Source: Nicotiana tabacum
Lineage: Eukaryota; Streptophyta; Magnoliopsida; Solanales; Solanaceae
Direction of reading: 5' to 3'
NCBI RefSeq assembly: GCF_000715075.1
Contig: NC_134095.1
Coordinates: forward strand, 54,866,419 to 54,930,418
Length of the DNA: 64,000 bases
The position numbers and the translations under genes were made by a program. Of the stretch, positions 32,244 through 44,640 are shown in pieces; position 1 is the stretch's first letter; the number at the start of each line of letters is the position of its first letter. Under the pieces are notes generated by a model. The model worked only from the letters and a program-made list of their open reading frames with translations. It was not told where the DNA came from and did no database searches.

Positions 32244-34598
32244 AGTTGCCATTCTCCTGGATGAACGAGCCTAAAATGCATGTCATGAAGCTCCTCAAAT
32301 TTGAAAAAATCTTCTGGTTGCAAAGCTCCTCAAAATACAAGCTTTAATTGCAAATCCCTACGCTCCTTAATTCAAGAGCATAAACTACATGTCACTCCTG
32401 GCCCGCATGAGTCTAAAATTTTTACGGCTTACCAAATAAAAAGGTCTGCTAGGTTGAAAATCTCAAAATAGGCGGCCTAAGAAATGTTAGGACAAAAAAA
32501 TAAAAAACTTACCCATTCTGAACTACAGTAGGACTTGATCCTTTTCACCGTGGTACGTAGGCATCTTACAGTTTCATTCTAAGTTTAGTCCTATAAGTTC
32601 AAAAGATTTATAGTGACCCAATCATTGAGCTGAGATACCATTCTTCAATTGAACTTTGGATCCCATTTTATATAAGAGGGAAAGCCTCTAGGGTAAATTG
32701 GTATCTTCACTGGAATTATTTATACCCAATTTTTTCCAATATTTTTTATATACATAAATACCTTTAAAATAGCATATATATGCATATATAAGCATGCACA
32801 AGGTTGTTATAATTTTTCCATAATTTTAAAGATTTTAAATTGATTTATTTCCTTCCCTTTTACTCATAAAATCCCCAATAATTATCCCTCAAATTATTTT
32901 TGTGGTGATTTAGTCATTTAATTTTATTTTTATGCCAAAATATGGTTAAAATATTTTTATGCATTTTTATAATTGCTTTTTTAAAGCTAAATTGCATATA
33001 ATTGTAATATTAGCCCTGTTAATGTATAATTACATTTATATGCATAAAATCAACCTTCTATATTTTTAAAATGTTGATAATCTATTTTAAATCATTTTAG
33101 TATATGAAATTATTTTGTAGAAATTATTAATTATTTATTATAAATTATATAGGGATAAATTGGCAATTTAAAATATAGCCAGCTTACATTTCAATTTTAG
33201 CCTTAATTTTAACCCAACCCCAGCCCAATTTCGTATTAAATTACCCGACCCAAACCCTAAACCTGCCTACCCGACCCAAAACTAATTAAATCATATCGGT
33301 TGATCTGAGAGATCAACGGCCCGTATTAACTCCTTCCTTTTTTATTCCTAAACGACCCTAACCCTATCTCATTTTCCCAAACCCGCCGCCTCCGTATTCT
33401 CTCATCTCCTCTCCTCTCTCAGTAACTCAACCTAACCCTAGCCCCTTTAACCACTGACCTCTCTTCTCCGGTGAGCTCCTATAAACTCCTAAGCCTCCAA
33501 TGGCTCCTCTAAGGCCATGCTTGCCTTCTCTAAGGACTTCAAGGGCCCAGGGCCACGCCGACTTGCACCTAGTGTTCATCACTTGTCTGTTCTTGGCTAC
33601 TCCAGTGTGATTTCGAGCAAAATTATGCTGTATTTGTTACGATCTTTGGGATTCTAGACAGGTTCTTTTATCTCTATTTGGGTTTCTTCTGAAACCCTAA
33701 TTTCTTCATACATCTCCTAGATCTGTGCAAATTTAAAACGATTTGAGTTTGTTTATTTGATGTTTTACACTATCCTTGGAACTTTTTACAAGAACCATGT
33801 GATTTCAAGTGTTTTCATCTTTTTCTAAAATTAGGGTTTTTGGAACTTCTTCTAAAACTTTATTTAAACTAATTTTTTATGTTTAAACTTCTATTTCTTG
33901 CATGTTTCAATTGATTCTGTGAGTTTACTACCTCTTCAACTCACCTATGTTGAAAGCTCTAATTTTTTCTAGGTTTCTTCATTTGATTTTGTGACTAGGT
34001 TGTTCTTGTTTGAGTTTCTGTGACTAGATCACTTCGAATGTGTTTCTATTAAGTTTCTTATGCCTATCCTACATCAGCTCTATGTGCTTCTTTTCGTCTT
34101 GATTGGTCAAGACTTGCCTCTTTTCTTGCTATGTTTGGTTACTCCTATCTCACTCTATTTATATGCTGAAACATTGACTTATGACTCTCTCCTTGATTAA
34201 CTCTAAGCTTCTTCGCTTGATATGAAAAACTTCCCTTTAGACTTTCGATTCTCTTGTTTTAGCTTGTTTATTTTCTTATTCATGGGAACCCTTATTACTC
34301 TCCTTAAATCAGTAATTTCGAATCCTTGATTCCATGATTTTACTATATGCTGATTTTCGATTATTTTTATATTCTGCAACTTTATTTTATTTTCTTACCT
34401 TATTTGGTTAGTCGAGTATTTCACTGATTCTTCATTAGCTGTTTCCTTAATTGAACCCCTATGTACTTACCCCTAATTGTCTTGCTGATATAGCATCAGA
34501 TACTCCTGATGCAGAACAAAGAAGTGGAAGCCATAATTCTATTGATGTCAGTGATATTTCAAATATAGAGGAACCTGATCCTTCAAATTTTGAAGTTT
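32244..34598 (+). other. Non-coding, LTR- or leader-like sequence
   Basis: The first 450 bp hold GGTACGTAGGCATC (32553), a phrase seen after pol in Tat/Ogre-type elements. The region 32700-33180 is strongly AT-rich. The region 33220-33480 is rich in CCCGACCC, AAACCCTAA and CTCTC tracts, and is followed by gene-leader-like T-rich DNA to 34480. A short frame near 34500-34595 (SIDVSDISNIEEPD) matches nothing I know. I infer a Tat/Ogre-type LTR or leader but cannot show terminal repeats. Confidence 0.4.
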
Positions 34599-35356
34599 AA
34601 GTACTTCAAGGAGCTGCTGAAAAGATTTGAGATGGATAATGCTAAGAACATTGATATACCTATTGCCACTACTACTCGTTTAGGCATGAAACTATGTATA
34701 TAGGTATAATTGGATCTCTTTTGTACTTGATTGTTAGCAAACCTAATATTATTTTTAGTGTTGGGTTGTGTTCTAGGTTCCAATCAAGCCCAAAATAATC
34801 TCACTTGAAGGCTGCCAAAAGAATTTTAAGGTATCCTAAGGGAACGTAGGACCTGGTCCTCTTCTATCCTTCAGGAGATAATTTTGACTTGGTTGAATAT
34901 GCTGATGCTAATCATGTTGGATATCTGGTGGATTGAAAGAAAACATCTGGAATGGTACATTTTCTGGGGTCATGTTTGATCTCTTTGGGTACAAAGAAAC
35001 AACACTCTGCGGCTCTTTCTACTATTGAAGCTGAATATTTGGATGTTGCCTCTTGTTGTGCTCAACTGCCATAGATCAAGAAATAACTACAAGATTTGCG
35101 TGTATCTACAGATCGTGTGCCATTGTTTTGTGATAACACAAGTGCTCTAAACATGGCAAAGAACCCAGTACAACACAAGGGGACAAAGCACATTGATGTA
35201 CGATATCACTTTTTGAGGGACAATGATGAAAAATGGCTTATTTGTATGAGGGTTTGCAATATGGAGTATCAGGTAGCAGATATCTTCACTAAAGAACTGA
35301 GCAGAGAACACTTTGAAAGAGATTGTCTAGAGTTGGAGTTGATCAAGCTCAACTAA
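34599..35356 (+). pseudogene. Ty1/copia RT end and RNase H
   Basis: C-terminal pol of a copia element. It opens KYFKELLKRFEMDNAK (RT thumb/connection, with a short internal deletion near 34690). RNase H follows: YADANHVGYLVD (catalytic D), KKTSGMVHFLGSCLISLGTKKQ, STIEAEY (conserved E), CDNTSALNMAKNPVQHKGTKHIDVRYHF and ADIFTKELSREHF near the end. The stop is TAA at 35354-35356. At least five in-frame stops are visible before 35096. Upstream pol domains are missing. Downstream sequence of the element is split by the 23.4-kb insertion at 35601. Confidence 0.85.
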
Positions 35357-35600
35357 GGACCTGGTCCCTCGATAAGTGACTATGTAAAAAATGAAAGGAA
35401 CAATGCTAAAAAGTGTTTTTCTGGTGGCATCTAACTCAATTCTATACCGTTACAGGTATACATACATGGAAATTTCAGGAAAAAACAAGTATGAGTGACA
35501 TTGAACTTCTAGGAGTTTTTGCTCAAATTTTCAAAAATCGTCAAGGAACCTGGTTCTTGTGACTCAGGTTAGTAGTCTCTTCAATACTTATATGCCTTTT
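35357..35600 (+). other. Copia 3' non-coding sequence, left part
   Basis: Non-coding sequence following copia pol, with GGACCTGGTCCC and AACCTGGTTCTTG phrases. It ends in CTTTT (35596-35600), the left copy of the target-site duplication of the chromovirus. It continues at 59005. Confidence 0.6.
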
Positions 35601-37010
35601 TGTCACGACCCCGGTTCGCCCTCCGTGAAACATTGTGACGACACCTAGTCTCTACGACTAGGTAAGCCTAACAATGCGGAAATTAACCAATTTGGGGAAG
35701 AAATAAATAAAAATCAAAATAGTGAAATAAATAGTATTTTAAAGTGCCGCTCGACATACACAATATCAACTCTCAAAATCTAGTAACATTTTTGAAAACT
35801 CGGAATCTCATGATCACAAGCCTTTGAATGTCTACAAGCATCTAACTCTAGAATATCTAACAAGGAAATGAAAGTACAGAAGAGCTAACACAAAAAGGGA
35901 GAGTAGAAAGAACTCTTCGGTCTGCACTAGGAAAACATGCACAGAAAGGACATGAGTACACCATAGCGGTACTCAGTAAGTGCCAAGCCTAACCTCGGTC
36001 GGGTAGTGATGAGGAAGGTTAGGGCCCTGCTGAGGTTAAATAAAATATAAGGTTCAAAAGTGTAGAACAAAACAATATAAGTAAGTACAACAGTAAAAGT
36101 AACACAGGATATAAAGGACAACAACAACTACAATAGAGGCAAAGTAAACACAGAAAGAAATACAGTTCAACACAAAGATAACAACCGGGGATCTCCCATG
36201 ATACCGTCCTGTAGTCCCAAATATAAATATCCAGTGGATCTCCCGGGATACCGTCCTATAGTCCAACTCATAATGTGAGGGGATCTTCCGGAGTCGCATC
36301 TGCTGCCTCTCAACCGCAGATGCGGTTATGACAGTAGCCCAAAGAACTTCAGCTGCAACTCCAAATTTCCAACTTCCCGTTAACCACCCGAAATCATCCT
36401 GAGGCCCCCAGGACCTCAACTAAAAGCACGAATAAGTCCTATACCACGATTCAAACTTATACCATTCCTTAAACACCTAAAACACCATCGAAACATTGAA
36501 TTAACCATGGATTCGAATCTAAGAATTCCAAAACTCTCAAAATACGCTTTCGATCAAAAAGTCTATCAAACATCGTCTGAATGACCTGAAATTTGCATAC
36601 ACGTCACATTCAACACTACGGAGCTACCCTAACTTCCGGAATTCCATTCCGACCCTCGGATCAAAATCTCACTATCGAACCGAAAACTCCAAAAATTCAC
36701 CTTTTGGCATTTCAAGTCTAAATTAGCTACGGACCTCCAAAATACAATTTGAACACGCTCCTAAACCCGAAATCACCCAACGGAGCTAACAGAACCATCG
36801 AAATTCCATTCTGAGGCCATGTTCACACTGTTCCAACAACGGTCAAATTTCCAAAACTTAAGCTCTCATTTAGGGATTAAGTGTCCCAAAACTCTCTGAA
36901 ACTCCAAATAATTCCTCTCGGCACCTCACAATAGCAGAAACAAACACGGGGAAAGCAGTTAATAGGGGATCGGGGCGTAAATTCTTAAAACGACTGACCG
37001 GGTCGCTACA
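35601..37010 (-). repeat. Chromovirus 3' LTR (1410 bp, internally deleted)
   Basis: On the - strand it starts TGTAGCGACCCGG right after the polypurine tract and ends GGGTCGTGACA. Compared with the solo LTR (2791 bp) and the interrupted 5' LTR it lacks about 1 kb. Homology jumps from the CAGATGCGACTCC palindrome (36290) to the minisatellite (36295-36180). Two to three minisatellite units remain at 36180-36290. Confidence 0.8.
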
Positions 37011-37023
37011 TCCTCCCACACTT
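37011..37023 (-). other. Polypurine tract
   Basis: AAGTGTGGGAGGA on the - strand, directly before the LTR start TGTAGCGACC. Confidence 0.8.
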
Positions 37024-37064
37024 AAACATCCGTTCATCCTCGAATGAACATAGAGACATACCTG

Positions 37065-38230
37065 AAGTAGTGAAAAGATGAGGGTAATGGCTACGCATAT
37101 CCTGCTCGGTCTCCCAGGTCACCTCCTCGACCGGCTGACCCCACCACTAAACCTTTACTGATGCAATGTTCTTTAACCTCTACATTCGAACCTGCCTGTC
37201 CAATATCGCCACTGGCTCCTCAACATAAGATAGATCCTTGTCCAACTGGACTGAACTGAAATCCAACCCGTGCGACGGATCCCTGTGATACCTCCAGAGC
37301 ATTGAAACATGAAATATAGGATGAACTCCTGCCAAGCTAGGAGGTAGGGCAAGCTCATAAGCAACCTCCCCAACACTCCTCAATACCATAAAAGGGCCAA
37401 TAAACCTCGGACTCAACTTCCCTTTCTTCTTAAATCTCATAACGCCCTTCATATGCAAAACCCAAAGCAAAACCCGCTTTCCAACCATATAGGAAACATC
37501 ATTAACCTTCTTGTCCATGTAAATCTTCTGTCTGGATTGGGCTGTACGGAGTCTATCCTGAATCACCTTAACCTTCTCCAAAGCATCCCAAACCAAGTCT
37601 GTGCCCAATAATCTAACCTTACCTGGTTTAAAGCAACCCACTGGGGATCTGCACCGCCTACCATATAAAGCCTCATACGGTACCATCTGAATGCTGGACT
37701 GATAGCTGTTGTTGTAAGCAAACTCTGCCAGTGGTAAGAACTGATCCCAAGACCCTCCAAACTTAATCACACACGCATAGGGAATATCCTCAAAAATATG
37801 AATAGTGCGCTCGGACTGTCTGTTCGTCTGAGGGTGAAATTTTGTAACTCTACCCGAGTACCCAAATCATGCTGAACGACCCTCTAGAACCGTGATGTAA
37901 ACTGCATACCTCTATCTGAAATGATGGAAACTGGAATACCATGCAGACGAACAATCTCCCAAATATAAATCTCCGCTAGACGCTCCGAAGAATAGGTAGT
38001 ACATAGGAATGAAGTGCGCGGACTTGGTCAACCGATCTATAATCATCCAAATAGCATCGAACTTTCTCAAAGTCCGTGGGAGCCCAACTACAAAGTCCAT
38101 GGTGATCCGCTCCCACTTTCACTCCGGAATCTCTATCTGATGAAGCAACCCACCCGGTCTCTGGTGCTTATACTTCACCTACTGACAGTTGAGGCACCGA
38201 CATACAAATCTAACTCTATCTTTCTTCATC
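37065..38230 (-). pseudogene. Chromovirus integrase with chromodomain
   Basis: The catalytic core begins MDFVVGLPRTLRKFDAIW (first Asp) near 38100. The ISDRG-type second block falls near 37910 in another frame. The frame 37770-37180 runs from AEFAYNNSYQSS and YEALYGRRCRSPVG through KGKLSPRFIGPF to HPIFHVSMLWRYHRD. After a stop near 37186 come chromodomain remnants, ASVKV*WWGQPVEEVTWE and SHYPHLF (37185-37065). Stops and frame changes are frequent. The chromodomain would target integration to marked chromatin; that role is known from the family and not shown here. Confidence 0.82.
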
Positions 38231-38908
38231 TACCTCCTCCAATAGTACTGCCTCAAATCTTGATACTTCTTCGCGGCACCCGAATGAATGGAATACCGTG
38301 AGCTATGGGCCTCCTCTAAAATTAACTCCTGAAGCACATCAACATTGGGTACACAAACCCAACCCTGCATCCTCAATACCCCATCATCACCAGTAGTCAC
38401 ATCTCTGGCATCGACATGCAAGACCTTATCCTTGAGGACAAGCAAATGAGGGTCATCAAACTGACGCTCCCTGATATGATCAAATAAGGAAAACCGAGAA
38501 ACTATGCAAGCTAGAACCTGACTAGGCTCCAAAAGACCAATCTCACAAACTGGCTGGTTAAGGCCCAGAAATCCATCGCCATGGGCCTCTCCATTGCTGG
38601 TAAATAAACCAAACTCCCCAAATTCTCTACCAGGCAACTCAAAGCACCGGCCACCACATTGGCCTTACCCGGGTGATACAAAATAATGTTATCATAGTCT
38701 TTCAGCAACTATAACCACCTCATTTGGTGAAAATTAAGATCCTTTTACTTGAACAGGTGCTGCAAGCTCCGATGATCAGCATAAATCTCACAAGGAACAC
38801 CGTACAAATAATGACGCCAGATCTTCAGGGCATGAACAATAGAAACTATCTCGAGGTCATGGACATGGTAATTCTTGTCATGTACCTTCAACTATCTGGA
38901 CACGTAGG
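38231..38908 (-). pseudogene. Chromovirus RNase H end and integrase zinc finger
   Basis: The - strand frames show [15 protein letters not shown] near 38830-38790, LLKDYDNIILYHPGKANVVAGALS (38708-38640) and then VCVPNVDVLQELILEEAHSSRYSIHSG with KYQDLRQYYWRR (38360-38230), the H...H part of the zinc finger. The end at 38908 is the insertion point of the Athila-like solo LTR. RNase H coding continues at 40420-40674. Confidence 0.75.
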
Positions 38909-39836
38909 TGATCGAGGCCAACCCTGCACTACTACAAAGTAGCAAGAGTGGTCGAAGCAGCTTTTACCCGAGAAGGTTGGGATCGATTTTCACAAGGAGC
39001 TAGAGAATGGAATTGAGTTTTTACCTAAATTGGAGTTGTGTAATTATTCCTAATTGCACTTCTGAGCATAGTTGGTTTTGATAATACTTCTAAATTTATA
39101 CTAATAGGTTGCTAAATTAAGCTAAGTGTAAGATATTTGAAGGTTGTCTAAATAGTTAAAAGGCACTAGGGAAGTGATTTTCTCCTAGGTGGATACTTGA
39201 CGGGTTCTCGAGTCTAAGGCTAGGTTGTCGTATTTGGGGATTACGATATAACCATTGCACGATACTTCTCACTCTATACCTCTCGGGTGGTTTGAGTGAT
39301 TTTGCCCTAATTGACTTTCTCAAGACCAATCGGGTATGATTATTTATGCAAGCAATTGAGGTTCAAGTCGGGTATTACTATCTCTAGGTTTAACCCTTTA
39401 ATTGGGGCTATCAATCTCTTCAATATGCCCCAGTTCCTTGTTGGGCTAATTTTCCTAGACTTAGGCTCTCTTTCTCAAGAAGAGCCCAAGTCAAATAGGC
39501 ATAAACTAGTGTTTGCAACCACTAATTCAACATTAAAACCATAAATTAGTCCAAATACCAAACATCCATAGACATTCAGGCCTTAAAACACAAAACCCAT
39601 CAAATACCCACACTAGGGTTGAGCCACAACCCTAGCTAATGGGTCTAGCTACTAATGATAATAGAAGAAAACAAAGAAATTGATGAAGAAAACCCATAAT
39701 ACTTAATTACTAACTAAAACTTGAAGATTCAATGATAAAACTATTGTAAAATTACTCAAAATAGTAAAGGGACACTGTTCACGAGCGCAACTCTCCTTAA
39801 AATTCCAACCGATGACCTAAAAATGGGAAAAGAAAC

Positions 39837-39844
39837 TATTTATA
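39837..39844 (-). promoter_or_regulatory. TATA box of solo LTR
   Basis: TATAAATA on the - strand in CTAGTATAAATAGTTTC, downstream of the GC array 39872-40213. Confidence 0.5.
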
Positions 39845-39871
39845 CTAGGCCGAATTTTTGGACAAAAATAT

Positions 39872-40213
39872 AGTGCGGGCTGCACAAAATCGAGTGCGGC
39901 CGCACTGAGGCTCTTGGCTTAAAACTTCTACTCTCTGAACTTGGCCATCGTGGGACGCATAAAATGCACCGCGGCCGCGGTGGCTTCTGTTACGGTCCGC
40001 ACAAAAAGGACTGCGGACCGCATTGGCAATGTTTCCTCAAATTGGCTACTCTCTGAACCTCAGCTTTGCAGACCGTACAAAATCAAATGCGGCTGCAATG
40101 AAGCCAATGCGGTTCACATGAAATGCTTTGCGTCCGCATTGCTTGAATGTTTAAAATGAGCACCTCTCTGAACTTCCTCTTTGCGGACCACACAGAATAG
40201 AGTATGGTCGCAT
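39872..40213 (-). repeat. GC palindromic array in solo LTR
   Basis: Units such as GAGTGCGGCCGCACTGAGG, CACCGCGGCCGCGGTGG and ACTGCGGACCGCATTGG, with CTCTCTGAAC phrases between them. CACCGCGGCCGCGGTG near 39968 is a 16-bp perfect palindrome. Confidence 0.8.
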
Positions 40214-40419
40214 TGGTCCTGTTACATTGTGTTTGGACTTCTTCTTGGTACTTGTGCATGTTTCACTCCTTTTTGAGCTGGTTTTGATGAATTGTCACCT
40301 TGTTGACCAAACCCTGCAATCCAGTACAACATGTAAGCCTTTGGGACTATTTTGTACACATTTCTAATCAAAACTCAAGTAAGAAGGAGTGTAAAATGCA
40401 TCATAATCCCTAGTTATCT

Positions 40420-40674
40420 ATATGCAATCACCCTACCGTCCTGCATCAACACCGCTCCAAGGCCAATCCTCGAGGTATCACAATAGACTGTAGAAGACCC
40501 CGAACCTGTAGGCAATATCAAAATTGGGGTTGTAGTCAAAGCTATCTTGAACTTCTGAAAACTTGCCTCACACTCTTCCGTCCACTAGAACAGAGTACCT
40601 TTCCGGGTCAGCCTGGTCATAGGGGCTGCAATCGATGAAAATCCCTCCACAAAGTGATGGTAGTCACCCACCAA
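40420..40674 (-). pseudogene. Chromovirus RT thumb to RNase H start
   Basis: Piece of the outer chromovirus between two insertions. On the - strand it reads LVGDYHHFVEGFSSIAAPMTRLTRKGT (RT connection), then, after a TAG, WTEECEASFQKFKIALTTTPIL, YCDTSRIGLGAVLMQ (RNase H Asp) and DGRVIAY at the solo-LTR boundary. It should join 51030 upstream, but about 100 bp of coding sequence at that join is lost. Confidence 0.75.
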
Positions 40675-43191
40675 TGTCACGACCCAAACTGGAGGGCCAT
40701 GACTAGCACCCGACCATACTTGCCGAGCACCAACGTACATTTTATCTAACCTTTTTTTATTATCTTTTAGGGTTGACGAGATCAATATAAATGGTAGACA
40801 TGGATCATGGACAACCAACAATAAAATATGATGGCATGAACATACATAGCAGGGGATGACCAGACAATCAAGAAACTACATATAAGGTACGAGCTACCAC
40901 GCTACCATGAAAGACTATACAACAAAAACCAGCCGACAAGGCATACCAAACTATACATGAGTCGACACTTGTCTATGAGCCTCTAAATGAACATAAGTGC
41001 TGCAACATAGCCGGAACAGGGCCCCGACATACCCATAATGTCTATAACAAAAATGCATACCAAGACCACGGCAAGTCCGGAGAAGGGATCTCGCCAATCA
41101 CTGCTGAACTAGACAACCTACTGTGGTGGGGGAGCTGCACCTGCCTGTCTATTAGGGCCTGCAGCAAGACATGCAGCGTCCACAAAAAAAAAGACGTCAG
41201 TACGAATAAAGTACTGAGTATGTAAGGCAGGGAACCATAAATATGAATAGTAATGTAAGTAGGGATAGAAAATATACAACCTGAAACATCTGAGTACCTC
41301 TGAGGGCTACTGATATGAAATGAATGATACATATGTATGTATACATAAACTTTTAAAACATACGCCTCTGTGGGCATCATCATCATCATATCGTACCCAG
41401 CCATTATAGGCTCGGTAAAAACGTACCCTCATAAGGCTCGGTAGAATCGTACCCGACCACGAGGAGCTCGGTAAAACCCAACTGATCAGTGGTTGCACAA
41501 TATGTGCCGTACCCGTCCAACTATAGCGTGGCTTGGTAGAGTAAAATAGATACATATATATAATGCATGCTCGACTCATGGAATCACATTCTAAACCTTT
41601 CAGAGTGACGTAAGGTCGGTATCCTCTGTACACGTTATTAGGACCAACTCTTCATTATGAACCTTATAAGAATCAGGAAGAACCAACATCATTGATAACA
41701 TAAGAATAAGAGAAGCAACATTAACATCAATCGTTCCATAAGAGGGAAAGCAATGTAAGTACTGCTAGCTTCTAAGAGTAGAGTATCTTTGGAAGCTCGT
41801 TCATTACATTATGTACAATCGGAGTCGTGCAAAAGAAGAAAAGGGATAGCCTCACATACTTTGTATATACTTCCCCAATCACAAGCTATGCAATTGTCAC
41901 AACTCCTTAGTCTACAATAAGAGAAACGATACTATCGTTATCATTTAAGCGTCATAACTATTATGTATCGACCACAACCTATTTTACGTTAAAACGGACA
42001 ACACCTCCCCTATATATATGACTTCACACCATTACAAACAATCACCAAACATCCCAAAACAACATCAATAATAAACATATTGAGCCTCCCAAAACAGTCC
42101 ACGCACAACCTAATTACATCATACATACGACGGCCACCATAGTCGTGTCAAACGACCCGGAAATATTACGAATAACTATCAGCCCACAACCCTAAATATA
42201 TATGGTTTTCCTCCACACAATTTCACCTCCAAAACTCCACAAAATAGTAGTAAAACACGCAGCCCAATAGCAACACAAAATAGTCAACAGTTCGCTACCA
42301 GTGAATAACTCGAACTCACGACTTCCGATCACCGTCCCGTGAGTTCTTACATGTATAGAACGAATTACCATGAATTCACAGCAGAGAAAAATGTATGAAA
42401 TATGGAAGTAACTTAACTTACTTGTTGGATAACTCAGCCCTTCCTTTGGTTCTTCAAACTCTAGGTTTTACCTTCAAATAGAACTTGAAAGAGAGGGAAA
42501 ATCGATTAGGGTTTATGTGGGATTTTTGGGGAGGAGTTGCAGGGGTTAACTTTGGTTTTGAGGGTCTGAAATATGGATGAAATAACTGAGTTCATAACCC
42601 CATAAAATTCCTCTCTTGGCCGACTTATATCTTTTAATTTTGTCCTATCATTTTGGCAAGTAGGTGATGCACCTACTTGTCATCTACCAATCTGCGCAGG
42701 TTTGCGAAAATATGAATATCTCTATACTCTGAGATTGTATTGACAAACGGTTTAATGGATTCGAAACCAGACGCATAGACCTTTAATTTGGTGGGTAGAT
42801 AACCCCGTAATTCCTTGTAAATTAGGAGAAAAGCTTAGAAACATTTAACCTAGTGTTTAAGTAAAATTATGAACCTATGTTGCGACAATGTTTGTCGACT
42901 TTTGTTTCATAACTCGTTTGACTTCAAGACTTATGATTCGAATATTATATGATTCAAACACTTTAATACATGACCTTGAGTGTATTAAGAACCTCTAGGT
43001 TTACCTAAAAATACGAGTTACAACATCCTTGATTTGTTTAACTTCTAATACTTGTTAATCACCCTTATACACCCCTGTATCACTTAAGACCAATAATATT
43101 AACTTCTTATCATCTCAAAGGTAATTCCTTCTTGAATTTATGTTAACTAATATATTGCATGAACTAACGCATGTGGATATGGGTTGTAACA
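40675..43191 (-). repeat. Chromovirus 3' LTR (2517 bp)
   Basis: On the - strand it runs TGTTACAACCCATATCC to GGGTCGTGACA and is nearly identical to 48432-50956. A TATATATA candidate promoter lies at 42011-42019 (49773-49781 in the other copy). ORFs in it (41042-41633) are not family-like and I do not call them. Confidence 0.9.
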
Positions 43192-43205
43192 CCCTTCCCC
43201 CCTTA
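43192..43205 (-). other. Polypurine tract
   Basis: Reads AAGGGGGGAAGGG-like sequence on the - strand immediately before TGTTACAACCC. Confidence 0.8.
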
Positions 43206-43414
43206 GGAACATTCGTCCTCGAATGTAAGGGTTAATGGGGAGTTTAAATCATCGTGGATTCCGGCCAACTTTCTCCCATAAATAGAGGACAAACTTGCAA
43301 GCGGTTAACTCAACGTATGGCCTTACAAGAGTATGCAAAGCATTATGGACATGTACATTATCTGCATATCGCCATTTTTTATTAAGGAAGAGTATTATTA
43401 AGTTATTGCTTACC

Positions 43415-44640
43415 TCATAGAGCCATTTCACCTTCCAATGTATCATGTGTTCCACCTGCATCCTTGTTATCTTCATTCTGGAATAGGTACGGGTATTTAG
43501 ACTTCATCTCCTCTTCTGCTTCCCATGTTATTTCTTCCATATTCTTGTTCCTCCACAATACTTTGATGGAAGCTACATCTTTTGTTCTCAGCTTGCGAAC
43601 TTGTCGATCTAATAAAGCCACTGGCACTTCTTAATATGATAGGTCCTCTGTAACCTGTACATCTTTGATAGGGACAACTCGAGAAGGGTCTCCAATACAT
43701 CTCCTCAACATAGATACATGGAATACCGGGTGGACAAATTCCAATTCGGATGGCAATTCTAACTCATAAGCAACCTGTCCAATCCGTCGAAGAATTTTAT
43801 ATGGCCCGATATACCTTAGACTCAGCTTACCTTTCTTCCCAAAACGCATAATACCCTTCATTGATGAGATCCTCAGGATAACCCAATCACCAACCTCAAA
43901 CTCCAGATCATGACGTCGGACATCGGAATAAGATTTTTGCCTGCTTTGTGCTGTCCTCAATCGCTCCTGTATCACTTTCACCTTCTCAATAGCTTGGTAA
44001 ATCAAATCTGGCCCATATAATTTTGTTTCACCGACTTTGAACCATCCAACTGGTGATCTACATCTTCTCCCATATAGTGCCTCATATGGGGCCATTTTAA
44101 TACTAGAATGATAGCTATTATTGTAGGCGAATTCTATGAGTGGAAGATGGTCATCCAAATTTCCCTTTAAATCTAGAACACATTCTCGTAGCATGTCTTC
44201 CAGTGTCTGAATGGTACGTTCAGCCTGTCCGTTAGTCTGCGGATGAAATGCAGTGCTGAGATTCACTTGTGTGCCTAAACCCTTCTGAAAAGACCTCCAA
44301 AAGTTAGCTGTAAATTGAGCTCCTCGGTCTGATATAATAGATACCGGCACACCATGAAGCCTAACAATCTCCTCGATATACAACTTCGCATAATCTTCAG
44401 CCGTGTAAGTTGTCTTAACTGGCAAAAAATGGGCACATTTTGTAAGTCGATCAAATATCACCCAAATGGAGTCAAACTTATGATAAGAGCGAGGTAATCC
44501 AATAATGAAGTCCATATTAATCACCTCCCATTTCCAGGTCGGAATCTCTATATTCTAAAGCAATCCACCGAGTTTCTGATGTTCTATCTTTACTTGTTGA
44601 CAATTGGGATACTGGGCTACAAATTCTGCAATAGACTTCT
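43415..44640 (-). pseudogene. Chromovirus integrase and chromodomain, nearly intact
   Basis: Inserts the element's DNA. The long frame 44524-43631 starts INMDFIIGLPRSYHKFDSIW (first Asp), then IISDRGAQFT (second Asp) and HPQTNGQAERTIQTLED (catalytic Glu). It continues with YEALYGRRCRSPVGW, KGKLSLRYIGPY (GPY/F module) and HPVFHVSMLRR. It ends at a TAA where Glu is expected (LSY*EVPVALL). In the same frame the chromodomain follows (43627-43415): LLDRQVRKLRTKDVASIKVLW, EEITWEAEEEMKSKYPYLF, with its aromatic positions recognisable. The zinc finger upstream (44700-44600) has a Trp stop and a Cys-to-Tyr change (AQYPNCQQ). All three catalytic acidic residues are present. Confidence 0.88.

Larger units (their letters stand above)
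38909..40419 (-). mobile_element. Athila-like solo LTR (1511 bp)
   Basis: On the - strand it runs from a mutated AGATAACTAGGG to CCTCGATCA. It resembles LTR 5728-7256 closely, sharing ATGATGCATTTTACACTCC. No internal sequence flanks it, so it is a solo LTR, or a single LTR left by recombination. It interrupts RNase H of the chromovirus between IAY and VSR. The flanks GTAGG (38904-38908) and ATATG (40420-40424) each differ by one base from GTATG, a likely decayed target-site duplication. Confidence 0.85.

Noticed and set aside
33220..33480. Host gene promoter or telomere-like tract from AAACCCTAA and CTCTC motifs
   Set aside because: No coding exon follows, the motifs are isolated rather than tandem, and similar sequence is known to me from Tat/Ogre-type leaders.
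41042..41633. ORFs inside the chromovirus 3' LTR, with a 198-codon counterpart at 48799-49395
   Set aside because: The frame is broken between the two nearly identical LTR copies and the composition is not protein-like.
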